Notes: generated by a model not told the origin, from the letters alone. DNA of 64,000 nucleotides from CAYVIB01 sp964451365 (GCA_964451365.1 CAYVIB010000020.1:1-64000); one strand, 5' to 3'. Positions 34,561 to 44,010 are shown, counted from the first letter of the stretch. Translations and numbers: made by a program.

Positions 34561-36384
34561 TTACTCACAACCCCCAACGCGACTGGTGGAGACCACAATA
34601 TCATCCATCCAAACATCCACATTGTTCTGGCTGAAGCTGTGCCAACCGAATGCGATCTCGTTGAACTTGCCACTTAGCCAGGTGCTGCCGAGGGGGCCGT
34701 TATTCCAATCTCCGGCCGAGGTAATGGAGTGCACCTCGGTGCCGTTGATCCACGCACGCAACGTGTCGTAGGCCGGCTCTGACAGGAAGGCCACCTCCAC
34801 ACAATGCCAGGTATCGGAAGCGTATGCCGGTCCGTCGCCCCAGCGATCCATCGTGGGCGCGATATTATCGCTCGGAACTTCATTAGTACCGATCACACCC
34901 TTGATTTCACCAAAGCGGACTTCATCGTTGGCACTGCCAGGGGCACCACGCAAAGCGACCAGGGTTTCGTGATTATCTCCCGGGTTCATGCCAAGCTGGC
35001 GAGTCATATATACCCACGCGCGCACATAAATTGTATCCGTGCCACTTGGCAACGCGCGGGCGATCATGGCAGGATTGGCGCCGCCGCTGAAGTGAACGCC
35101 CATCGAATTGTTGCGACCACTGCCAGTTTCCACCAATGCATAGGTGCTGCCATTGGGGTTGGGACCATTGGCCTGCCAGGAGATAAAATTATCCCAGCCG
35201 CCGGGCTGTTGCCCATCGACACCTGACTCGAAATCCTCCGAAAAAATCACGCCGCCGCCACTACTTGAAGAACTTGAGCTGGACGAACTGGAAGAACTGC
35301 TCGAGGAAGAGGAAGAAGAAGTGCTTGAACTGGACGAACTCGAGGACGTTGAGCTTGATGAAGAAGAGCTCGATGAACTGCTGCTCGAACTACTCGAACT
35401 ACTCGAACTGGACGAACTGGAGGATGAACCACTACCGATAACGCCATAGGGGTCCGGCTGGCTTTCACAGGTGTCAAAGCCGATACAGCTATGCTGGTTT
35501 TCCCAACCCCAACCACTGGTTTGGTTCTCACACAACGGGTAAATAGTGCCATACCAGTTGCACTGAAGGTTTTCTTCCACCACCTCGGGTTCAGACGCCA
35601 GGCAATAAATGTCTCCCGATCCCAAGGGCCCCGCCTGATTAAACTCATTCAGATCGCAGTCAACACCATTGGTAAAACTGAACGGGTCGGAAAAATCGCA
35701 TACGGTTTCAAATTGATTGCCGACACAACTGCCGATGATGACATTTGCAGTACCTTCAAACGCGCAATGCTCCCCTTCATCAGCACACTTGTCATAAGTC
35801 ACGCCATCGATGTTGACCGACTCCGGTGGTGTAAATCCGCCTGACGAACTGGTTGCACTGGTCGAACTTGATGAACTGCTTGACGACGAACTGCTACTGG
35901 TCGAGCTACTGCTTGAAGAACTACTGCTTGAAGAACTACTGCTTGAAGAACTACTACTTGAAGAACTACTACTTGAAGAACTACTGGAGCTGGAAGATCC
36001 CCCATCGCAAACATCTCCGGTGACATCAGGGGTTTCCGCGCTACCGCCGTTGGTCACTCCCTGAAAACCGAACTCCGCGCTTTGCCCCGGCTGAATGGTA
36101 CTGTTCCAGCCAAGCGCGGACGCGGTGTAAGGGTTATTTCCGCTGATATCCGCATTCCAGGAATTGGTGATGGAATTAGCCTGGTACTGCCAATTCACCT
36201 GCCAACCACTAATGGCGCTGGTTCCGGTATTAGTAATACGAATTACACCGGTGAATCCCGCGCCCCAGGAATTACTGACAATATATTCACAGTCGGCAGC
36301 CTGAACCGCGGCGCCATAACCCATGATAGACAGTCCGATGATATAAATCGCCGCAAAGCAACGAACTTTCCGTTGAAAACTCAT
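34561..36384 (-). CDS. Secreted CBM2-CBM10 protein with poly-serine linkers and a C-terminal beta-sandwich domain
   Basis: A 607-residue secreted protein. Signal peptide 1-~30 (AVQAA before DCEY). A CBM2 cellulose-binding module (~31-127) has the conserved tryptophans and terminal cysteines. A serine linker (~130-179) is followed by a Cys-rich region (~182-265) of unknown type, then a CBM10-like module (~271-307, CNWYGTIYPLC...GWGWENQ). A second serine linker (~318-374) precedes a C-terminal domain (~378-607). That domain begins IFSEDFESGVDG and reads IYVRAWVYMTRQLG, resembling LamG/Cip1-like or polysaccharide-lyase-like beta-sandwiches. No glycosidase catalytic motif is seen. The ATG at 36384 has GAGG eight bases upstream; the ATG at 36390 is too close to it. 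Confidence 0.85.
   Translation of the reverse strand: MSFQRKVRCFAAIYIIGLSIMGYGAAVQAADCEYIVSNSWGAGFTGVIRITNTGTSAISGWQVNWQYQANSITNSWNADISGNNPYTASALGWNSTIQPGQSAEFGFQGVTNGGSAETPDVTGDVCDGGSSSSSSSSSSSSSSSSSSSSSSSSSSSSSSSSTSSSSSSSSSSSSTSATSSSGGFTPPESVNIDGVTYDKCADEGEHCAFEGTANVIIGSCVGNQFETVCDFSDPFSFTNGVDCDLNEFNQAGPLGSGDIYCLASEPEVVEENLQCNWYGTIYPLCENQTSGWGWENQHSCIGFDTCESQPDPYGVIGSGSSSSSSSSSSSSSSSSSSSSSSSSSSTSSSSSSSSTSSSSSSSSSSSSSSSSSSSSGGGVIFSEDFESGVDGQQPGGWDNFISWQANGPNPNGSTYALVETGSGRNNSMGVHFSGGANPAMIARALPSGTDTIYVRAWVYMTRQLGMNPGDNHETLVALRGAPGSANDEVRFGEIKGVIGTNEVPSDNIAPTMDRWGDGPAYASDTWHCVEVAFLSEPAYDTLRAWINGTEVHSITSAGDWNNGPLGSTWLSGKFNEIAFGWHSFSQNNVDVWMDDIVVSTSRVGGCE
35911..35985. repeat. 15-bp tandem repeat encoding part of the first serine linker
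   Basis: Five adjacent copies of a 15-base unit (GCTTGAAGAACTACT on the plus strand, the last two starting with A), each encoding five serines on the minus strand. It is a likely site of length variation between strains. Confidence 0.9.
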
Positions 36385-37034
36385 TAACATTACCTCTCTT
36401 CTTGTTTAGGGATAGTGGTTATTGTTGTTGTATCGGACAGCACACTTTTAAATTTCCCTTAACAGGCGATTTCAACAGAATAACGCTGCTAAAACCCTCC
36501 ATCTCTCTAACGTGTTTCTACTTCACCATCCAGCATCTTGCCGGACATGTCCGATCCGCCTTCGTAAAACAAACATGATTTTTAAATTTCTGTTTAATGT
36601 CGCAATTCACTGCCAACTACGGAATTGCTGCACCTTTTGTTGCTTCCGTGCCTGAGATATCGCCTAACCGTTGGTTCGGCAAGCGAAAATAACATTTTTC
36701 TGATTACACGACATTGAACTGTGTCGTGGACAGGCAACAAACCTATGACGCCTGCCCGCAAGGCAAATGCCGGTCGTGCACCAAGGAAACCGACGATTAT
36801 TCACATATAACGAAACTTTTCAGCAAAAAATTTAAGCGTTTGGGAAAGGTGGCATACGAAAACGCATAATGGCATTGGCAGGCTAATTGACGCCGCTTTT
36901 AGTCAAAGAGACATTTTGCGAGATACCCGAGACTCCGCCCAGTGACGTTATCCACGGCAGCAATGGGTTTAATCCTCGCTACCGAATTTTTTATCCGCCG
37001 TTATTGCTCACAGCATTCCGGGCGAGCCAAGGAT
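36385..37034. other. Long intergenic region between the CBM2 gene and the GH67 terminator
   Basis: About 650 bases without a plausible gene. It should hold the promoter of the CBM2/CBM10 gene, but no clear -35/-10 pair stands out. One hairpin is visible: CACGACA (36707-36713) pairs with TGTCGTG (36722-36728). It is AT-rich around 36820-36850. Confidence 0.5.
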
Positions 37035-37067
37035 AAAAAAGCCCCGACAGGAGTCACTGCCGGGGCT
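37035..37067 (-). terminator. Intrinsic terminator of the GH67 gene
   Basis: On the minus strand a GC-rich stem (GCCCCG and CAG paired with CTG and CGGGGC, one mismatch) is followed by six T (37035-37040). It lies about 85 bases past the GH67 stop. Confidence 0.8.
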
Positions 37068-37150
37068 TCGCGTAATTAAACCAGCCCAATTATCAAATAC
37101 TCTGCCTCAACAACTGATCAGGCTCATTGGGGGAAAATATTCAAGCGATA

Positions 37151-39334
37151 CTATCCATTCCCCGGCGCATACGGAAACGCCATTCCCATATACTCTTCCA
37201 GTGTCCCGTCGGGCTTTTTCAATCCAGCCGGAATTGGTCGGTCGGAAAACCGCTGAAAATACAACACACAGGCATTGCGCCACCAGCGGGCTTCCTTCAC
37301 TTGAATATCCATTGCCATTTGCACCTGCAAAAACAGATTCTGGTCGATTTTGCCTTCCAGGGTGTCCCACTCTTTTGCCATTTCCTCGACGGCCTGGGCA
37401 CCGGCGTAATAATGCAGGACAATTTCATCCCACAGAGTTTTGCCGGATTTCATTTTGTAGTCCCACGGCAGGTGGTGGAACCAAAGCAGGAATTTCTCGG
37501 GTGTGGTTTCCGGCGAGGAATATTTTTTCCGCAGCGGTGGGAAGTATTGCGAGACTGCGTTGGTGCCGCTTCCGGTTCGATCGAAACCAATACCCTCGCT
37601 GTCGGCATTGTGATAGTAAACAGGGTTCCAGTCGGCGCGCCCCAGGTTGTCCACCCAGGGACCGGGGCCGTAGTGGTGGCCGGTGCCCATAATGTGATGC
37701 AGGCCGAGCGGGGTCATATAGTTAACCGTGTTTTCCCGCGAAACCATCATCATTTTTTTCACTTTTTTTACCACGGATTCGTCGTCGGACAAGGTCATTC
37801 TTATCCACTCATCCGCGATTTGCTCAGAGGATAATTGATTGTCCCAGGCCAACCGGCCGAACACGTACCAGTTCGACTGCAGCATAATATGCCCGGTCCA
37901 GTTTCGATCGCTGCCGATGTTGGACACACCCGCCATACCGGTAATGGGATAATCGAAAAGCGAACCGTCTATCACTTCCGCCACGGTGGAGCCTTCACCT
38001 TTGGCGTAGGTGTCGGTATCGAGGACTTCTTCATACATGGTGCCCAGATAGACGAAATGGGTACTGAACCCCAGGTACTCCATGGTGACCTGGAATTCCA
38101 TCATCAACGGCGTTTGCGGGGTTGCACCAAACAATGGAGTGATCGGTTCGCGCGGTTGAAAATCGATGGGACCGTTTTTCACCTGAACCAGCACATTGTT
38201 TTTAAACTTGCCGTCCAGCGGTTTGAACTCGTTGTATGCCTGCAGGGATCTTTCTACATTCGGATCATTTTTGTAAACGAAGGCCCGCCACATAACGACA
38301 CCGCCGTATGGCTCAAGCGCCTCCGCCAGCATATTCGCGCCTTCGGCATGGGTGCGGCCAAAATCGTGCGGTCCGGGTTGCCCTTCCGAATTGGCTTTCA
38401 CAAGAAAACCGCCGAAATCGGGAATTTTTGCGTAAATTTTTTCGACTCTTTCCTTCCACCACTGCTGCACACGGGGGTCAAGCGGATCGGACGTTTCCAG
38501 GCCGCCAATCAGGTTGGGCGAACTGAATTTAATCGAGAGATAAACTTTAATTCCGTAAGGACGAAAAATATCCGCCAGTGCCGCAACTTTTTCCAGATAG
38601 TGAGGTGTAAGGATAAGCGCATCAGCGTTAACATTGTTGAGTACGGTTCCGTTAATTCCGATCGATGCGTTAGCACGCGCATAATCGTAGTAACGCTGGT
38701 ATTTATAATCCGGCAGTTTGTGCCAGTCCCAAATGGACTGCCCGGCGTAACCGCGCTCCACATGGCGATCAAGATTGTCCCAATGATTGAGCACACGCAG
38801 CTGCACTTTCGGCGAAGAGACGATATTCAGGCCGCTGATGTTTTCCTGTGTTTGCAACAAGCGCAGAAAATGAAAAACGCCGTACATCACACCAACATCG
38901 TCATTACCGGTGATAACCGTGATGTTCTTTCCATCTATTTCGCTCTCGGCAATGATATAGCCTTCGCCGCCCAGTTTTTTCAGGCGGTCATTGAAACCCG
39001 CTTTGGCTATTTTGTCGGAAGAAGCCGGGGTGCCGACAAGCAACTCGTTATTGGCGAGCCTCCCTTTGCCCTGCTCCACGTCACCCAACAGGCCGTTAAG
39101 CGCAAGGTCGAGTTCATGTCGAATGACACCGGAGGTGGGCGAATTGCCCTCCACACGCCAGTGTGAGATCTGCTTTTGATATCGTTTGAGAACTCTGGAA
39201 TCGGAAATGCGGTCATATTTCAGCCAGAGACGATAACCGTCGTCTTCGCCGGTGAACGGACTCGCACTTGAAGTTGCAACTAATCCCAGCATCATAAATA
39301 TCCCAAAAAGCAGGTTTAACCTTACGTTAAGCAT
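37151..39334 (-). CDS. GH67 alpha-glucuronidase
   Basis: Removes 4-O-methyl-glucuronic acid from the end of glucuronoxylan oligosaccharides. The 727-residue product has a signal peptide (LLFGIFMMLGLVATSSAS), suggesting a periplasmic or membrane-associated enzyme as in Cellvibrio. Family signatures are DGYRLWLKYDRI at the N-terminus, the GFLVKANSEGQPGPHDFGRTHAEGANML block, WRAFVYK and the FVYLGTMYEEVLDTDTY region; the length fits GH67. The ATG at 39334 has AAGGTG seven bases upstream, whereas a longer frame to 39367 spoils the signal peptide. It is the last gene before mnmA and divergent from it. Confidence 0.95.
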   Translation of the reverse strand: MLNVRLNLLFGIFMMLGLVATSSASPFTGEDDGYRLWLKYDRISDSRVLKRYQKQISHWRVEGNSPTSGVIRHELDLALNGLLGDVEQGKGRLANNELLVGTPASSDKIAKAGFNDRLKKLGGEGYIIAESEIDGKNITVITGNDDVGVMYGVFHFLRLLQTQENISGLNIVSSPKVQLRVLNHWDNLDRHVERGYAGQSIWDWHKLPDYKYQRYYDYARANASIGINGTVLNNVNADALILTPHYLEKVAALADIFRPYGIKVYLSIKFSSPNLIGGLETSDPLDPRVQQWWKERVEKIYAKIPDFGGFLVKANSEGQPGPHDFGRTHAEGANMLAEALEPYGGVVMWRAFVYKNDPNVERSLQAYNEFKPLDGKFKNNVLVQVKNGPIDFQPREPITPLFGATPQTPLMMEFQVTMEYLGFSTHFVYLGTMYEEVLDTDTYAKGEGSTVAEVIDGSLFDYPITGMAGVSNIGSDRNWTGHIMLQSNWYVFGRLAWDNQLSSEQIADEWIRMTLSDDESVVKKVKKMMMVSRENTVNYMTPLGLHHIMGTGHHYGPGPWVDNLGRADWNPVYYHNADSEGIGFDRTGSGTNAVSQYFPPLRKKYSSPETTPEKFLLWFHHLPWDYKMKSGKTLWDEIVLHYYAGAQAVEEMAKEWDTLEGKIDQNLFLQVQMAMDIQVKEARWWRNACVLYFQRFSDRPIPAGLKKPDGTLEEYMGMAFPYAPGNG

Positions 39335-39466
39335 GAATTCACACCTTATTCTTATCCGAAACGGCAAAACAAACAGTATAGATGAACCTGGGTTTTAGTT
39401 CCGTCACTTGGTGTTAATTGGCACAGGCCGTACAATACGCGCCCCAAGCGGCAAAATCCTCAACTC

Positions 39467-40582
39467 ATGGCTCCAGACGACACTTCCGGCACAGCAAATT
39501 CCAGCAAGGTCATTGTAGGCATGTCCGGCGGCGTGGATTCGTCCGTATCCGCTCTTCTACTTAAGGAGCAGGGCTATCAGGTCGAAGGCCTGTTTATGAA
39601 GAACTGGGACGAGGACGACGGCACCGAGTACTGTACCGCCATGACGGACCTGCTGGACGCCGCGGCGGTCTGCCAGAAACTGGATATCCACCTGCACACA
39701 GTCAACTTTGCCTCGCAATATTGGGACAACGTGTTCGAGCACTTCCTCGCCGAATACAGGGCAGGCCGCACCCCTAACCCCGACATTCTCTGCAACCGGG
39801 AAATCAAGTTCAAGGTATTCCTGGAATACGCAGGGCAACTGGGAGCGGCGTTTATTGCCACCGGCCACTATGCCCGTACCCTGCAACGCGACGGCCACAC
39901 CTGGCTGCAAAAAGGACTTGACCCCAACAAGGACCAGAGTTACTTCCTGCATGCGGTGGATGAAGCCGCCTTCGCCAAAACCCTTTTCCCGATCGGCGAC
40001 ATGGAAAAGCCGGAAGTGCGCAAGCTGGCCGAACTGCACGACCTGGTCACCCACGACAAGAAGGACAGTACTGGTATCTGTTTTATCGGCGAGCGACGGT
40101 TCAAGGATTTCCTGGAAACCTACCTGCCTGCGCAGCCCGGCCCCATCAGGACACCCGACGGAGTCGAGCTGGGCCGGCATCAGGGCCTTATGTATCACAC
40201 TATCGGCCAGCGACAGGGACTGGGCATTGGCGGCGTGCAGGGAGCAAGGGACGAGCCCTGGTATGTGGCCCATAAGGACCTGGACACCAATACCCTGGTT
40301 GTGGTCCAGGGCGGCAACCACCCGCTTCTGTTTGCGCAACGCCTGCGGGCGGGCCAGGTGCATTGGATTAATTGTGAGGCCAAACCGGGCGGATTCCGCT
40401 GTACGGCCAAGACCCGGTATCGCCAGCCGGACCAGGCGTGCACCTTGGAATCCGTCGGCGAAGACTCCATATCGGTAGTTTTCGACGAACCGCAACGGGC
40501 GATTACCCCCGGTCAGTCGGTAGTTTTCTATGATGGGGATATCTGCCTGGGCGGCGCCGTAATAGAATCCGCGGACAGCTAA
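39467..40582 (+). CDS. mnmA: tRNA-specific 2-thiouridylase MnmA
   Basis: Thiolates U34 of Lys, Glu and Gln tRNAs. The 371-residue protein has the PP-loop SGGVDSSVSA near residue 20, the first catalytic cysteine in NPDILCNREIKF and the second in DSTGICFIGER. A C-terminal beta-barrel domain follows. Order mnmA-hflD-purB is the E. coli/Pseudomonas arrangement. It marks the right edge of the accessory block. Confidence 0.97.
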   Translation: MAPDDTSGTANSSKVIVGMSGGVDSSVSALLLKEQGYQVEGLFMKNWDEDDGTEYCTAMTDLLDAAAVCQKLDIHLHTVNFASQYWDNVFEHFLAEYRAGRTPNPDILCNREIKFKVFLEYAGQLGAAFIATGHYARTLQRDGHTWLQKGLDPNKDQSYFLHAVDEAAFAKTLFPIGDMEKPEVRKLAELHDLVTHDKKDSTGICFIGERRFKDFLETYLPAQPGPIRTPDGVELGRHQGLMYHTIGQRQGLGIGGVQGARDEPWYVAHKDLDTNTLVVVQGGNHPLLFAQRLRAGQVHWINCEAKPGGFRCTAKTRYRQPDQACTLESVGEDSISVVFDEPQRAITPGQSVVFYDGDICLGGAVIESADS

Positions 40583-40600
40583 CGGAAAAGGGGTAAATAT

Positions 40601-41224
40601 TTGGAACGATCCTGGCGCAATCTTGCCATCGCCCTGGCGGGTGCACTTCAATCGATCAAGCTGGTGGAGCAACTGGCCAAAACCGGCTATTTGAAGACTG
40701 AACCCTTTGAAACGGCGGTTAAAAGCCTGCTGGTCCAGAATCCGAATACCACCGAGGATGTTTTTGGCGGCGTTCAAAACCTGCACGATGGCCTGGAGCT
40801 GCTGGATCAACTGCTCGGCAATCATCGCGACCCGCGCAACGCGGACACCCTGCGCTACCTGCTGGGCGTGCTCCACCTGCAAAAAAAACTGTCACGTCGT
40901 AGCGAGGTGCTTTATATCATCGGTACCCGGCTGGAGAAGGTCGAAACCCAGGTCGAACACTTCGGCTACACCCATGACAATGTGGTGGCCAACATCGCCG
41001 ATATTTACTCCGACACTATCAGCAAATTCCAATACCGCATCCAGGTGACCGGCGAATACCACTACCTGCAGCAACAGCGGGTTGCCAACCAGATCCGAAC
41101 CCTGTTGCTGGCCGCGATCAGGGCGGCGACGCTGTGGCGCCAGATCGGCGGCAATCGCTGGCAGTTGCTGTTCTATCGCAGCCGGCTGGCGGAAACGACC
41201 TCCGAATTGCTACAGCGGTTTTGA
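40601..41224 (+). CDS. hflD: High frequency lysogenization protein HflD homologue
   Basis: A 207-residue helical protein, peripheral to the inner membrane in E. coli, where it antagonises lambda CII; its general role is unclear. Family features are the N-terminal NLAIALAGALQSIKLVEQLA, a LRYLLGVLHLQKKL stretch and the VANQIRTLLLAAIRAATLWRQ C-terminus. The start is TTG at 40601, preceded by a GGAAAAGGGG element. It lies 18 bases after mnmA and 74 before purB. Confidence 0.92.
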   Translation: MERSWRNLAIALAGALQSIKLVEQLAKTGYLKTEPFETAVKSLLVQNPNTTEDVFGGVQNLHDGLELLDQLLGNHRDPRNADTLRYLLGVLHLQKKLSRRSEVLYIIGTRLEKVETQVEHFGYTHDNVVANIADIYSDTISKFQYRIQVTGEYHYLQQQRVANQIRTLLLAAIRAATLWRQIGGNRWQLLFYRSRLAETTSELLQRF

Positions 41225-41298
41225 TCCCTGCACACCCGGGCGATTTCCGGTAAAATGCCCGCCTTTTCCAGCCATTACCTCCGAGATTAATACCCACT

Positions 41299-42672
41299 AT
41301 GGACCTGACACTCCTTTCCGCTCTTTCCCCTATCGACGGCCGCTACGGCAGCAAAACCACCGACCTGCGGCCTGTTTTCAGTGAATATGGTTTGATGCGC
41401 TTTCGGGTGGAAGTGGAAATACGCTGGCTGCAGCGTTTGGCCGAACATCCGGCCATCGACGAAGTACCGGCGCTCAGTGACGAGGCGAACACGTTATTGA
41501 ACAGCATCGTCGAAAATTTTGGCGAGCAGGAAGCACAAAAAATCAAGGATATTGAAAGCACCACCAATCACGATGTCAAAGCGGTGGAGTACTACATCAA
41601 GCAGCGGATAAAAGACAATGCCGAATTGGAAGCGGTAAGCGAGTTTGTCCATTTCGCCTGCACCTCGGAAGATATTAACAACCTCTCCCATGCACTGATG
41701 TTGAAAACCGGTCGCGACCAGGTGTTGTTGCCCGCGTTGAAAAAAATCCATTCTGCAATCGCCGACCTGGCTGTGCGTTATGCCGACATTCCGATGCTGT
41801 CACGCACCCACGGCCAGACGGCTTCGCCCACCACCGTTGGCAAGGAAATGGCCAATGTGGCGGCGCGACTGCAACGACAGATCCACCAGATCGAAAACGT
41901 AAAACTGCTCGGCAAAATCAACGGTGCTGTGGGAAATTACAATGCCCACCTTGCCGCGTACCCGGATATCGACTGGCAGGCCAACGCGGAAACCTTCGTG
42001 ACCAGCTTGGGGTTAACCTGGAACCCCTATACCACGCAAATTGAACCTCACGATTACATTGCCGAATTGTTCGACGCGATCTGCCGCGCAAATACAATAC
42101 TGATCGACTTCGATCGCGATATCTGGGGCTACGTTTCTCTGGGCTATTTCAAACAAAAAACCGTTGCCGGCGAAGTGGGCTCCTCCACCATGCCGCACAA
42201 AGTCAACCCAATTGATTTCGAAAACTCCGAAGGCAACCTGGGAATCGCCAATGCGGTATTTCATCACCTTGCGGCAAAACTGCCTGTTTCGCGCTGGCAG
42301 CGGGACCTGACCGACTCCACCGTGCTGCGCAATATGGGTGTGGGTTTTGGTTACAGCATGATTGCCTACGCCGCAACATTAAAAGGTATAGGCAAGCTGG
42401 AAATCAACGAAAAACGACTGGCGGAGGATCTGAACGGCGCCTGGGAAGTGATGGCGGAGCCGATTCAAACCGTTATGCGCCGCTACGGAATCGAAGAGCC
42501 GTATGAAAAACTGAAAGCGCTGACGCGCGGGCAGAGTATTACACGCGAAGTGATACAGAAATTTGTCGAAAGCCTGGATATTCCGGAACATGCCAAAAAA
42601 GTATTGCTCGATATGACGCCGGCGTCCTATCTGGGCAACGCGGTAGATCAGGCAAAAAACATCGGCAAGTGA
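41299..42672 (+). CDS. purB: Adenylosuccinate lyase PurB
   Basis: Catalyses two steps of purine synthesis (SAICAR to AICAR, adenylosuccinate to AMP). The 457-residue protein shows ALSPIDGRYGSKT at the start, FVHFACTSEDINNLSHAL, the SRTHGQTASPTTVGKE catalytic-His block and the GSSTMPHKVNPIDFENSEGN signature of the fumarase superfamily. Length and order after hflD fit E. coli. Confidence 0.98.
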   Translation: MDLTLLSALSPIDGRYGSKTTDLRPVFSEYGLMRFRVEVEIRWLQRLAEHPAIDEVPALSDEANTLLNSIVENFGEQEAQKIKDIESTTNHDVKAVEYYIKQRIKDNAELEAVSEFVHFACTSEDINNLSHALMLKTGRDQVLLPALKKIHSAIADLAVRYADIPMLSRTHGQTASPTTVGKEMANVAARLQRQIHQIENVKLLGKINGAVGNYNAHLAAYPDIDWQANAETFVTSLGLTWNPYTTQIEPHDYIAELFDAICRANTILIDFDRDIWGYVSLGYFKQKTVAGEVGSSTMPHKVNPIDFENSEGNLGIANAVFHHLAAKLPVSRWQRDLTDSTVLRNMGVGFGYSMIAYAATLKGIGKLEINEKRLAEDLNGAWEVMAEPIQTVMRRYGIEEPYEKLKALTRGQSITREVIQKFVESLDIPEHAKKVLLDMTPASYLGNAVDQAKNIGK

Positions 42673-42701
42673 TTTTAGCTGCCCGGCGTTTGTATATCCC
42701 G

Positions 42702-42778
42702 CCGTAGGTTGGGGTGCAAACCCCAACACTGATGCACTATCGAAGCTGTATTGTTGGGGTTTGCACCCCAACCTACGG
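42702..42778. repeat. Perfect 27-bp inverted repeat with nested hairpins
   Basis: Arms 42702-42728 and 42752-42778 are exact reverse complements separated by 23 bases. Each arm contains its own smaller palindrome (TTGGGG, six bases, CCCCAA), so cruciform or paired-hairpin forms are possible. It lies in the gap between purB and the RoxA-like gene and is probably one copy of a dispersed palindromic family. Confidence 0.92.
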
Positions 42779-42826
42779 AAGATTTACCGCCAGTATCACT
42801 GAACCTTTGTTATCCGGGAAAATCCT

Positions 42827-43999
42827 ATGAGCCAGTCAGCAAGCCAGCCCTATTCCCGCTTGACTCATCTCGGCGATATTCCAGTTGAAACGTTTTTAAA
42901 AGAATACTGGCAAAAAAAACCGCTGTTGATCCGGCAGTGTTTTCCCCATTTTTCTTCCCCGGTCAGCGCGGATGAACTGGCCGGATTTGCACTGGACGAA
43001 GACGTCACTTCGCGCCTGGTAGTCGAACACCAGAGCCCGGGCGGCAGCCGTTGGGAGGTTACTCACGGACCCTTGCCGGAATCACAGTTTGCAAAACTGC
43101 CGGAAAAGAACTGGACACTCCTGGTACAGCATGCGGATGCGCTCGACCCGGATATTAATCAACTGCTAAACGCTTTTCGATTTATTCCCAACTGGCGGCT
43201 CGATGACATTATGGTGAGCTACGCCGCCGACGGTGGTGGCGTGGGTCCGCATTTCGATTACTACGATGTATTTTTACTACAGGCGGAAGGTAAACGGCGC
43301 TGGCGTATCGGCCAGACCTGTTCGACGCAAACCGCACTGCTGCCCGATCAGCCGATGAAAATACTGCGGGAATTCGAACAGGCGCGGGAGTGGCTGCTGG
43401 AGCCGGGCGATATGCTTTACCTGCCCCCCATGCTCGCTCATTGGGGTATCGCCGAAGGGAATTGCATGACGTATTCAATCGGTTTTCGCGCGCCCAGTCA
43501 CGCGGATATTCTGCTGGATTTTGCCCAGGAAGCCGCATCCCATACCACCGGGGACATGCGTTACAGTGACCCCGCATTACCGTTGCAAAACCATTCCGGC
43601 GAAATTTCCCTGATGGCAATCGAAAACGTCAGCCGCATTCTACAACAGTATTTGACGGATAAAGTAAGCCTGGCACAGTGGCTGGGCGAAACCCTGACCC
43701 AACCTAAAACCCCATTCGCGATGGAAGCCGAAACAATTACAGAAGATGCGCTTCGCAACAACGCGCCTTTTAGGTTAAATCCTTTTACCCGTGGCGCTTT
43801 CTTTGACTGTTCGGCATTGGGGGAAGCAAGCGATCGGGCACTATTGTTCGTCGATGGTTTCAGCTACCGGAGCTCAAGGCATTTTTCGGCGCTTTTAACC
43901 GGTGGAGAAACCATTCTGTTTAACAACCTGGATTCAATCGACAGAAAGGTTGCCATGCAACTGGCAGAGTTGGCACTATTAGTTTCAGGCACAGAATAA
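42827..43999 (+). CDS. roxA: Ribosomal protein uL16 arginine hydroxylase-like JmjC oxygenase (RoxA/YcfD)
   Basis: Fe(II)/2-oxoglutarate oxygenase that hydroxylates an arginine of ribosomal protein L16 in E. coli. The 390 residues comprise the JmjC/cupin core with the metal triad His142, Asp144 (GPHFDYYDVFLLQ) and His205 (LAHWGIAEG), then a helical dimerisation region and a C-terminal winged-helix-like part. Length and the place after purB match Pseudomonas homologues. Confidence 0.9.
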   Translation: MSQSASQPYSRLTHLGDIPVETFLKEYWQKKPLLIRQCFPHFSSPVSADELAGFALDEDVTSRLVVEHQSPGGSRWEVTHGPLPESQFAKLPEKNWTLLVQHADALDPDINQLLNAFRFIPNWRLDDIMVSYAADGGGVGPHFDYYDVFLLQAEGKRRWRIGQTCSTQTALLPDQPMKILREFEQAREWLLEPGDMLYLPPMLAHWGIAEGNCMTYSIGFRAPSHADILLDFAQEAASHTTGDMRYSDPALPLQNHSGEISLMAIENVSRILQQYLTDKVSLAQWLGETLTQPKTPFAMEAETITEDALRNNAPFRLNPFTRGAFFDCSALGEASDRALLFVDGFSYRSSRHFSALLTGGETILFNNLDSIDRKVAMQLAELALLVSGTE

Positions 44000-44010
44000 A
44001 GGCAACTCCC

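Noticed and set aside
36740..36800. Possible cyclic-di-GMP (GEMM) riboswitch-like motif upstream of the CBM2 gene
   Set aside because: Only short pieces (ACAAACC, TGACGC) resemble the consensus, the tetraloop-receptor part is missing, and the match is on the plus strand while the gene is on the minus strand.
37835..39166. Long plus-strand open frame opposite GH67 (about 440 codons)
   Set aside because: It is antisense to a convincing GH67 gene; its composition (many His, Arg, Gln) is that of a shadow frame.
39557..40882. Long minus-strand open frame opposite mnmA
   Set aside because: It is a shadow of mnmA and hflD with no recognisable domains.
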